Of a stretch of DNA of 59,283 nt, positions 53,282 through 59,283 are shown in pieces. The notes beneath the pieces are model-generated. The model was not told where the DNA came from, did not search any database, and worked only from the letters and a program-made list of their open reading frames with translations. Positions within the stretch are counted from its first letter, which is position 1; each line of letters begins with the position of its first letter. Origin of the DNA: Candidatus Latescibacterota bacterium (GTDB lineage: Bacteria > Latescibacterota > UBA2968 > UBA8231); contig JAJDUT010000066.1 of assembly GCA_022826515.1 (NCBI GenBank), positions 1 to 59,283 of the forward strand. Reading direction: 5' to 3'. Position numbers and translations under genes: made by a program.

Positions 53282-54421
53282 GTGAAAATCACAGGGATTA
53301 AATCCGTCATGATTCAGGGCATTCCCTGGACGTGGACGCTGGTCAAGGTGGAAACGGATGAGGGAATCTGCGGCATTGGCGAAGCGCAGTTGCCCATCGG
53401 CGTGCGGGACATCCTCACGCGCATGGAAGACCTGCTCGTCGGCGAAGATCCCCGCCACCCGGTCCGACTGGCGCAAAAAATCTATCGCAGCCTGATCGGT
53501 GCCGGGTCCTCGGGAGGAAGTATCGTGCTGGCCTTGTCGGGAGTCGAACTAGCGCTGTGGGACCTGCACGGCAAGATGACGGGCCTGCCCTTGTGGCAGC
53601 TACTCGGCGGCAAGTACCGAGACCGGGTGCGCATCTACGCCGACACGGCCCGACCCGGCGACCGCTCGCCCGCAGCCTATGCCGACGGGGTGCGCCAGCG
53701 CGTAGAGGCCGGGTACACCGTCGTCAAAGTCGATATCGACAACAGCGCTCCAGGGGAGTACCGCAAAGATCACCACAACCGCGCCCTGTCCAGGGCCGAG
53801 GTCGAGTACATGAGCGCCGTCAGCCACGCAGCCTACGAGGCCCTGCCCGCCGATGTCGAACTGTGCCTCGACATGCACTGGAGTTACCAACCGGCAGACG
53901 CACTCAGAGTGGCCCGAAGGCTGGAGGACATCGACATCCTGTGGCTCGAAGATCCGACCCCACCGGAAAATCTCGACGCCCTAAAGTACGTGACCGACCA
54001 CACCTCCGTGCCCATTGCCTGTGGTGAAAATCACTGGATGAGTCATGGGCTCAGGCCCATGATCGAAGACCGGGCTGCGGATATTATCACGCCCGACATC
54101 CCTCGCTTCGGCGGGGTGCAGGAAGGCAAAAAGGTGGCCGAGTTGTGCGAGTTGCATTCGCTGGCCTTTGCGCCGCACAACATCTGCACGCCCTTGGGCA
54201 CCGTGGCTTCGGCGCACGTATGCGCTAACGCGCCGAATTTCCTAGCGCTGGAACACCACGGTCTCGACTGTCCTTGGTGGGACGATATCGCGCTGGATTG
54301 GGGCGGCCCCGTAGTCAATCACGGGTACATCACCGTGCCCGACCGGCCGGGGATCGGGGTGGAGTTAAACGAAGAGCTGCTACGCGCCCATATGGTTCCC
54401 GGTGAAGTGTGGTGGGATTGA
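53282..54421 (+). CDS. Mandelate racemase/galactonate dehydratase-like enzyme (enolase superfamily)
   Basis: A 379-residue protein starting at GTG 53282, supported by AGAGGAGC about 10 bases upstream. The capping domain reads IKSVMIQGIPWTWTLVKVET. Barrel metal ligands are CLDMHWSYQ (Asp), LWLEDPTPPE (Glu) and PIACGENHW (Glu). A possible catalytic KVD lies in YTVVKVDIDN, and the later HNICTPLGT (His) is also present. The C-terminal HLV-like AHMVPGEVWWD resembles D-mannonate/D-galactonate dehydratase groups. A likely sugar-acid dehydratase, and the substrate is not assigned. The preceding gene is the epimerase. Confidence 0.85.
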   Translation: MKITGIKSVMIQGIPWTWTLVKVETDEGICGIGEAQLPIGVRDILTRMEDLLVGEDPRHPVRLAQKIYRSLIGAGSSGGSIVLALSGVELALWDLHGKMTGLPLWQLLGGKYRDRVRIYADTARPGDRSPAAYADGVRQRVEAGYTVVKVDIDNSAPGEYRKDHHNRALSRAEVEYMSAVSHAAYEALPADVELCLDMHWSYQPADALRVARRLEDIDILWLEDPTPPENLDALKYVTDHTSVPIACGENHWMSHGLRPMIEDRAADIITPDIPRFGGVQEGKKVAELCELHSLAFAPHNICTPLGTVASAHVCANAPNFLALEHHGLDCPWWDDIALDWGGPVVNHGYITVPDRPGIGVELNEELLRAHMVPGEVWWD

Positions 54422-54556
54422 AGGCACTAGCGCACAGGAGCATGGGGACGAAGGTCTCATCTTTGGAGGCGACGGCAACGTGGAGCAGAGTCCCGCCGTG
54501 CAGTACAGCGAGCCGACATCGGAATAAAGAGCTAGCGCCAGCTTAAAGGGAGGGGA

Positions 54557-54832
54557 TTAGACCTGCTCGTGGGCTTTTTTGTAAGCTTTCAGAATCGCAT
54601 TGATCCGCGTCTGGTAGCCCTTGCCCTGATTGCGGAACCACTCCAGCACATCCCTATCCAGACGCAACGTAATCTGCGCCTTGGGAGGTGTCGGCTGCAA
54701 ACCCTTTTGCACGAGAGCCTGAGCAAACATCTCCGAAGACAGAGGCGGAATATCGGAATAATCGATAGCCTCATCCGTCATCGCGTCCAGCCGCTTTAGT
54801 GTGCGTTCGATAGATTTTTTGTTCGCGCTCAT
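54557..54832 (-). CDS. brnA: BrnA-type antitoxin (DUF4415/COG3514)
   Basis: 91 residues. The DNA-binding ribbon-helix-helix part is AQITLRLDRDVLEWFRNQGK, then YQTRINAILKAYKKAHE, the exact pattern of BrnA antitoxins. The N-terminal half (about 1-50) with DIPPLSSEMFAQA contacts the toxin. It neutralises BrnT and represses the operon. It overlaps the upstream brnT gene by 62 bases, longer than usual for this pair, so the antitoxin start may in fact lie further in. Confidence 0.87.
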   Translation of the reverse strand: MSANKKSIERTLKRLDAMTDEAIDYSDIPPLSSEMFAQALVQKGLQPTPPKAQITLRLDRDVLEWFRNQGKGYQTRINAILKAYKKAHEQV

Positions 54833-55067
54833 TGGCTTTCCTCATCGAAATAATTCTCGTGGCAGAACCTCGTTGGGTATGTGCTATAACAACGACCCGT
54901 CCTTGTAGGGCACCGAGGGTGATGGAACGCCGCTCGCCATAGTCTTGGCGCTCGTCGGAAATGGTCACCACGATGCCAGCAAAGACGACGGAAGCGACCT
55001 CAAAGTCGATTCCGTGTTTGGCGAAATTGGTTTGCCGTTTGCACTCATCCCACTCGAACTGCATCAA
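54771..55067 (-). CDS. brnT: BrnT-type RelE-fold toxin (DUF497)
   Basis: 98 residues beginning MMQFEWDECKRQTNFAKHGI, the hallmark FEWDxxKxxxNxxKHG of BrnT. The later DERQDYGERRSITLGALQGR, VVVIAHTQRG and RIISMRKANEREQKIY supply the expected Arg/Glu ribonuclease residues. It is a translation-targeting RNase toxin. It is first in a minus-strand operon with brnA, and both genes look intact. Confidence 0.9.
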   Translation of the reverse strand: MMQFEWDECKRQTNFAKHGIDFEVASVVFAGIVVTISDERQDYGERRSITLGALQGRVVVIAHTQRGSATRIISMRKANEREQKIYRTHTKAAGRDDG

Positions 55068-55179
55068 ATAAATGTAACTACAATCCGTAGCTACGACAAA
55101 ATTTGCAGAGTGCGGTCTTCCCCTTTGGATAAAGTCGAGCTTGGGATTATCTACTTCAAGACGCTAGCCGATTTCGGTC

Positions 55180-55968
55180 CTAGGCGACCCAGTGCCTGAA
55201 CAAGGGTTTGACCTCGTCGGGCAAGTTTGCAAATACTCGCTCCGGTACCAGGGGCACAGTATTCTCTGCGAGGCCGCCCGCGGTGAGCCGCTTGCGCTCG
55301 TCGGAACCCGGCCGCAGGGAGTCCAAGTTTAGCCACCAAGGGGCAAAGCGAATGGGCAGCGCCACCCGCGACTGAGTGGATCGGTTGGGGCTAATCGCAT
55401 GCCACAGGCGGCTATCCATCACCAGCACGGACCCCGGCTCGCCGGAGACGGTTATTTCGTCGGGATGTGGTTCGAGCGGCGGTACGCCATTGTCGCCGCT
55501 GGGATTGTTGCGCTGGCGATGCGTCCTTGGGACAATCCGCGTCCCGGTTTCAGCCGTAAAGTCCGTCAGCATCCAGATCGTCATCACGTGCATGAGCGCG
55601 TCGGGATACAGCGCCGGCACGTGCCCGGCATTTTGCTGATTGAACGGCCAGTCGGCGTGCCACGCGCCGCGCGCATTGCCCGGATGCGTCACCATGCAGG
55701 TGGTGTACGAGACGCGCAAATGCTCGCCCAAAAGCGCTTTACACAGGCCCAACAGCCGCGGCTCCGCCAGATAGGGAACAAAGGATTGGTCGAAGTTGAC
55801 CAGCCCCGACACCTTGTCGAGCTGACTGCGGGGATCCGGCAGCTTGTGGGCGGCGACCGTGGCGAGGATGCTGTCTCGCACTTGCGCCACCGCCTCAGGT
55901 GGGATCACCGCGTCGATCACGCACCAGCCGTTTTCGGCGATGCGGCGCTGCATTTCGCTTTGCGTCAT
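55180..55968 (-). CDS. Phytanoyl-CoA dioxygenase (PhyH) family protein
   Basis: A 262-residue Fe(II)/2-oxoglutarate oxygenase. The iron-binding H-x-D is in GAWHADWPF, the distal His is in RLWHAISPNRSTQSR, and the following Arg binds 2-oxoglutarate. It hydroxylates a small-molecule or lipid substrate that cannot be named. Its ATG overlaps the stop of the upstream fragment (ATGA). It is one of two PhyH genes within 2 kb, typical of the organism group suggested. Confidence 0.88.
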   Translation of the reverse strand: MTQSEMQRRIAENGWCVIDAVIPPEAVAQVRDSILATVAAHKLPDPRSQLDKVSGLVNFDQSFVPYLAEPRLLGLCKALLGEHLRVSYTTCMVTHPGNARGAWHADWPFNQQNAGHVPALYPDALMHVMTIWMLTDFTAETGTRIVPRTHRQRNNPSGDNGVPPLEPHPDEITVSGEPGSVLVMDSRLWHAISPNRSTQSRVALPIRFAPWWLNLDSLRPGSDERKRLTAGGLAENTVPLVPERVFANLPDEVKPLFRHWVA

Positions 55969-56291
55969 TCTTCTACCTCAAACGCAAAGAGCTTGGCACA
56001 GCGCAGGCGCAAGCGCAACATGAAGGAGCTCCCCTCCTCCAATTGTATGCGGTCCCCACCGCGCCACACCACCCGGTGATGCGGAGAATCGCCCAAGATC
56101 GGCACGGCGTCATCAAAGGTGTGACCGGGCAGGGCGCGACCTTTGTGATCGGCAGCTTCCACTAGAATGTGGCCAGCGACCTTGACCGCGGCGTTCAGCC
56201 GCACGCGCCGACCGGTTGCGACCATCGGCAGGGTAGTAAAGCTGCCATCCTGTTCCGCCTCCAACGCGGCTAGGCGCTCGGCTGGCCACAC
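55965..56291 (-). pseudogene. C-terminal fragment of a larger, unidentified protein
   Basis: A 108-residue frame starting at GTG with WPAERLAALEAEQDGSFTTL, then VRLNAAVKVAGHILVEAADH, and ending RLRLRCAKLFAFEVEE. The sequence looks like the last beta-sandwich domain of a long glycoside-hydrolase-like or DUF protein rather than a whole protein. An in-frame TAG lies directly upstream. A neighbouring frame upstream holds NHMDIGLGI, also typical of such proteins. The parent gene seems to have been deleted up to the adjacent PhyH gene. Identity is uncertain. Confidence 0.5.
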
Positions 56292-56403
56292 CGCCTTCTA
56301 GCCACGGATGGCCGCTGCGCCGGGCCGCGACTTGGGCTTTTATGCCGAGTCCGATGTCCATGTGGTTGACTCCAATCGAGCCGCGTGCGCGTCAATGCAA
56401 CGG

Positions 56404-57276
56404 TTAGCTGACCGGCACCTCCCACTTCTCCCGTTCCCACTGCTTCTGCCCAATTCGCTCGACGTATTCCTTCCCCTTGTGCTCGGTCAGCCAGCCCTTG
56501 AGGGGAACATCCTCATCTGTCGGCTGCCACCACCCTTTGACATCCACTCCATCGCCGAGCAATTGCCGACGTATGGGACTGCACTTGGCGAGAATTTCAG
56601 CGGGCATCAGGTTGTAGTCGAGGCCGCGCAGCCAGCGATAGCTATACCCCAAAAACAGCACTTTCCGGGTCATCTCCGAGGCATTAATCCCGCGCGCGTG
56701 CCACATCCGCCGATCGAACAACACGGCCGTTCCCGCCTTCACCTGAACCTGCATGGCATCGGCAAAATCGGGCGGATGGTCTCCCTTGTGGCTTTCGGGA
56801 ACAATCCTGATCCCCCCTCGCTCCGGCTCACTGATGTCCGTCAGCCAAAATCCGACCTTTAGCGACAACCTCGGTTGGGGGCGCTCCATTTCGGGGACTG
56901 GCCGGCCGCCGTCTTGGTGCCATCCTCCGGGCTTCAGATCGACGCTACTCTTGGATTCAGGCGGGTAGTAGATCAAATGCGAGATGTAGTGCTGGACGTT
57001 CCAGCCGAGAATGTCCCAAATCAGCGGAAACGTCTTGGGCCAATCGAGCAGTTCGAGAAAAACATCATCCTCGACAATAGTCCTGAATTTCGACAGCAAG
57101 GCATTGGGTGCCAAGCCACGCACAGCCCTTTCCTCGGCATCGACGCGATCGCCAGCCTCCAGCAACCGGCCCAGCATGTCATCGTCGAGCGCATCCTCGA
57201 CGATCAGGTATCCCTGCTGTTCAAAATGGTCGCGCTGTGCATCGGTCATGCAGTATTGCAAGCAGGTTGGGTCCAT
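56404..57276 (-). CDS. Second phytanoyl-CoA dioxygenase (PhyH) family protein
   Basis: A 290-residue Fe(II)/2-oxoglutarate oxygenase. It starts MDPTCLQYCMTDAQRDHFEQ with the usual FxxxGYLIVEDAL. The metal pair is in GGWHQDGGRPV and the distal His in MWHARGINASEMTRKV, with Arg for 2-oxoglutarate. The C-terminus has WLTEHKGKEYVERI. ATG 57276 is chosen because GAGGTGA lies 6 bases upstream; a second ATG three codons earlier is less well placed. It diverges from the 262-residue PhyH in sequence, so the two are not a recent duplication. Confidence 0.88.
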   Translation of the reverse strand: MDPTCLQYCMTDAQRDHFEQQGYLIVEDALDDDMLGRLLEAGDRVDAEERAVRGLAPNALLSKFRTIVEDDVFLELLDWPKTFPLIWDILGWNVQHYISHLIYYPPESKSSVDLKPGGWHQDGGRPVPEMERPQPRLSLKVGFWLTDISEPERGGIRIVPESHKGDHPPDFADAMQVQVKAGTAVLFDRRMWHARGINASEMTRKVLFLGYSYRWLRGLDYNLMPAEILAKCSPIRRQLLGDGVDVKGWWQPTDEDVPLKGWLTEHKGKEYVERIGQKQWEREKWEVPVS

Positions 57277-57346
57277 GGGTGTCACCTCTATGAATTAGTA
57301 CCGCCGAACCGCCAATTTCGCGCGGCATTTTGCGAATGTAGGAATC

Positions 57347-57742
57347 TCATGCCACCATACCGAATTGCCGCCGCACCTCGCCGGTCCCGACGAATTGCGA
57401 CAGTAGCCTATGGTTCTGCCGTTCGTACCGGATCTTCCCCGCAATGATCGCCGGATGCACCTGCAACACGTTCGCCAGATTCATCACCGCCATGGGGGTC
57501 GGACGATCTCGAACCGCGTTCGCTTCCCACGCAGCCCACGGAATGAGCGCCTCCTCTGCCCATTCATCGGCCTGCGCCTCCTTCGGGTTTTCCCTCTCCC
57601 CTTCCACGGTGCGTAATGTCAGATCATCGAAGAAAGCAACACCTTGGTTGTGGTCCATATGGCGACCTACGTGAGCCAGTTCGTGCAATAGGCAGAACCA
57701 GAAATGGTCAATCCGGTCATAGCGCAAGGTCAATCCGATCAC
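57347..57742 (-). pseudogene. ImmA/IrrE-type C-terminal half of a broken HigA-ImmA protein
   Basis: 131 residues with the zinc motif in FCLLHELAHVGRHMDHNQGV and the usual downstream AQADEWAEEALIP. The frame extends upstream of its ATG into the HigA gene as HLPRTYLDGAALRLGDGRPV before IGLTLRYDRID, which in homologues is continuous with an N-terminal HigA domain. Here about 70-100 middle residues are missing and the two halves are in different frames, with a junction near 57800. It is the remnant of one fused antitoxin-peptidase. Confidence 0.7.
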
Positions 57743-58170
57743 AGGCCGACCATCGCCGAGCCGGAGCGCTGCCCCATCGAGATATGTTCTCGGTAGGTGC
57801 CGCTCGCTGTGCCCGGCTGCCGGAGAAGCACATCTGCCGGGATTCCGAGATGCTCATGGAGCGCACGCGCCATCGGCATCGTGATGGCCCGCTTGCCGGA
57901 AAGAACCTCCGACACTTTCGCACGACTCCCGATAAAAGGGATCAGGTCGCGCGGGCTCAGGCCTCCTTGATCCATGCGGAACTCAATGGCCGCGAGGGGA
58001 CTTGGATACCCCATCGGCTCGTGCTTGCTCTCATACAACTCAACGAGATCGACCAAGACATCAAGTTCGTCGCCCTCCGAGCTACCGGGAGCCGCATCCA
58101 TGAGTTCGTCAACCCGGGCCAGCGCGGCCTCATAGTCCTTCTCAGTCCGAATCGGCTTGACATTCGCCAT
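57739..58170 (-). pseudogene. higA: HigA-type antitoxin N-terminal domain, out of frame with its ImmA half
   Basis: 143 residues. MANVKPIRTEKDYEAALARV and the following VDLVELYESKHEPM are the standard HigA start. The XRE helix-turn-helix is FRMDQGGLSPRDLIPFIGSR, then AKVSEVLSGKRAITMPMARA and LHEHLGIPADVLL. After PGTASG the frame reads the start of the ImmA region out of frame and stops at 57739. The DNA-binding part is intact and might still repress, but the C-terminal domain is separated. HigB lies just upstream, also broken. Confidence 0.78.
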
Positions 58171-58172
58171 CT

Positions 58173-58292
58173 CTAAACCTCCTTCGCGTCCACAGCGTCA
58201 TACGCGGCGTGTGTACCCACAAAGCGCACATAGACGATGCGGGACTCGTATTTGATTTCCGCCACGAGTCGGTAGTCGTTGCCCTTGAAGGC
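58173..58292 (-). pseudogene. higB: HigB toxin, C-terminal remnant
   Basis: On the minus strand, from about 58289, the frame reads [20 protein letters not shown], then [15 protein letters not shown] and a stop 2 bases before the higA ATG. This matches the last 38 residues of HigB ([28 protein letters not shown]). A stop codon TGA lies immediately upstream in frame, and the N-terminal 50-60 residues are absent. No start codon is available, so the toxin is dead. Confidence 0.75.
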
Positions 58293-58428
58293 TCACGTGC
58301 GGCAGCGGGTGCGCGACACTGCTCTGCTCCTGCCAGCCGGTACCAGCGACCACGGGACGCGCGCCAAGGACTGGCGGCTGCTCGTCAACGCCAAGATTGA
58401 GGTGGATGCATGATTCCACAAAATGCGA

Positions 58429-58857
58429 TCAGATTACGACCAAGGACTCTTCCCGTGCCCCTCTGGCGGCTGCCAAAGGTACGGACTTGTCGAGCGTGAC
58501 CAATCGAGCACCGTGTGCGACAGCAAGTGCCAGAAGGTAGATGTCTGTCAATCTCCGAGGACCCAACAAGTGCCGGCGGTCCACCACTGCATCGTCGAGC
58601 AAACTAATGTCGTCCGCGATAAATAGGTGGTGCGGCGTGGAAACCGCTACACGCAAACGCGCCACTGCTTGGGCAATGTCCAAAGCGTTTGGATACCGAG
58701 GTTGGGAAAGGATGCGTACGCAACCGTTCTGCGTCAGGGGGCAAGATGCCCACCCCTGTTCGATATGAGCGGTGAACCAATCCGACACCACCTCGTGATC
58801 GGCATGATTCTCGTCGAGTAAGGCGATCAGCACATTGACGTCAAGCAGCGCTCTCAC
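58429..58857 (-). CDS. vapC: VapC-type PIN-domain ribonuclease toxin
   Basis: 142 residues beginning MRALLDVNVLIALLDENHAD, with the first PIN Asp at residue 6. The conserved middle SCPLTQNGCVRILSQP holds an Asn/Gly region typical of the VapC subgroup with TAxxxxxSxNxx. The second acidic cluster is DIYLLALAVAHGARLVTLDK (two Asp). It is likely an RNase targeting tRNA or rRNA. It starts 3 bases after the antitoxin stop. All expected acidic residues appear present, so it looks active. Confidence 0.88.
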   Translation of the reverse strand: MRALLDVNVLIALLDENHADHEVVSDWFTAHIEQGWASCPLTQNGCVRILSQPRYPNALDIAQAVARLRVAVSTPHHLFIADDISLLDDAVVDRRHLLGPRRLTDIYLLALAVAHGARLVTLDKSVPLAAARGAREESLVVI

Positions 58858-58860
58858 GAA

Positions 58861-59106
58861 TCAAATCCCCAACTCGTCGCGAAGTTCATTGACAAGCTCG
58901 TTCGTGACAGCGTAGCCACCTGCTGGTATGGGCTTGAAGCCATATATATCTCGCTTCGGCTTGCTTGCAGCTCCGGATTCCACCCGCGCTGCTAGTGCTT
59001 CGCGCATGAGTTCCGACACCAGCTTTCCGGCCGTCTTGTGGTCGCGCTTGGCGAGTTTCTTCGCCGCCGTAAGGACATCATCGTCAATATCGAGAGTAAT
59101 GCGCAT
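58861..59106 (-). CDS. vapB: VapB-type antitoxin (DUF2191/RHH)
   Basis: 81 residues. MRITLDIDDDVLTAAKKLAK is the ribbon-helix-helix strand and first helix of VapB-type antitoxins, followed by KTAGKLVSELMREALAAR. The C-terminal part FKPIPAGGYAVTNELVNELR wraps the toxin. ATG 59106 is supported by AGAGGT about 6 bases upstream; the frame opens at 59139. It forms an operon with vapC. Confidence 0.85.
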   Translation of the reverse strand: MRITLDIDDDVLTAAKKLAKRDHKTAGKLVSELMREALAARVESGAASKPKRDIYGFKPIPAGGYAVTNELVNELRDELGI

Positions 59107-59139
59107 TGGGTACCTCTTTTCCAAGATGAGATCAGTCAA

Positions 59140-59283
59140 AATAGGAACCTCTGATCAAGTTTTATTTTTACGAGTTCCAACATTTTGTTTTTTTGATACG
59201 TAGCGAACGAACAAACGGCTTTATTCTTCTATATGTGTTTTCTATTTTTTGTTCTGTTTTTGTTTCGTGTTAGGCTTTAGGCA
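59140..59283. other. AT-rich right edge, no gene seen
   Basis: The last 144 bases are T-rich and hold no convincing ORF. They include the presumed vapBC promoter region. A run such as TTTTATTTTTACG shortly upstream of vapB could contribute to a minus-strand promoter, but no clear -35/-10 pair was fixed. Confidence 0.4.

Noticed and set aside
54422..54556. Possible short gene between the enolase-type enzyme and brnA
   Set aside because: There is no frame with a start, ribosome-binding site and plausible composition. Treated as intergenic.
58291..58413. Plus-strand frame reading RVRDTALLLPAGTSDHG and DWRLLVNAKIEVDA
   Set aside because: It looks protein-like and might be the C-terminal end of a lost gene, but it overlaps the higB remnant edge, has no start and matches no family I can name.

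Overview
The window reads as a piece of a GC-rich, gene-dense bacterial chromosome from an uncultivated, probably marine or host-associated lineage. Evidence for this is the mix of phytanoyl-CoA dioxygenases, enolase-superfamily racemases/dehydratases, sulfatase-fold hydrolases, an RraA-like protein, DUF3179 and DUF4159 proteins, and large secreted proteins with discoidin-like and FlgD-Ig-like C-termini. That mix is familiar from FCB-related candidate phyla such as Latescibacterota and from sponge-symbiont genomes. This placement is an inference from gene content only. No rRNA, tRNA or CRISPR array was found.

Layout. 0-2.9 kb: the end of an IS5-type transposase abuts an N-terminally truncated, frameshifted restriction-type helicase. 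2.9-13 kb: metabolic genes (SDR, serC-type aminotransferase, Uma2, a sulfatase-fold enzyme, VOC protein, a small-ORF/HTH/ssb operon, RraA-like, solute-binding protein, 1-Cys peroxiredoxin, TIM-barrel isomerase, S1/P1 nuclease). 13.2-19.8 kb: a defence island with two SPPY-type DNA methyltransferases, a PLD-family nuclease with a one-base frameshift, an orphan antitoxin and a two-gene membrane/VWA-like module. 19.9-32.8 kb: racemase-family enzyme, DUF3179, an operon of two secreted paralogues plus a CBM9-like protein, Ldh-type oxidoreductase, acetolactate-synthase-like enzyme and DUF4159. 32.8-43.1 kb: a second defence island with XRE-ImmA plus a PIN remnant, an IS21-like end, a DUF4143 ATPase, an AAA ATPase/PIN pair, and a type III restriction-modification locus. 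In that locus a DUF4258 toxin-like gene lies between mod and res, and res carries an antitoxin-like N-terminal domain. 43.1-54.4 kb: sulfatase, thrS with an attenuator, M50 peptidase, a solitary C5 methyltransferase with an XRE regulator, proS, a dimethylformamidase-like protein, an epimerase and an enolase-superfamily enzyme. 54.5-59.3 kb: toxin-antitoxin loci (BrnTA, decayed HigBA-ImmA, VapBC) around two phytanoyl-CoA dioxygenase genes.

The strongest new signal is upstream of thrS. A promoter at 44625-44653 is followed, with almost no 5' leader, by a 36-codon ORF carrying nine consecutive threonine codons. A perfect rho-independent terminator follows, and a competing antiterminator pairing overlaps the leader stop codon. 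This is the architecture of ribosome-mediated transcription attenuation, here apparently sensing threonyl-tRNA charging to control threonyl-tRNA synthetase. The second is the apparent fusion of an antitoxin-like domain to a type III restriction subunit, in translational overlap with its toxin-like partner.

Several genes are broken: the first helicase, the PLD nuclease, the C5 methyltransferase 3' end, HigA-ImmA, HigB, and the PIN partner of XRE-ImmA. Two of the frameshifts fall in homopolymers where one base appears to be missing, so sequencing error has to be excluded before calling them true pseudogenes.
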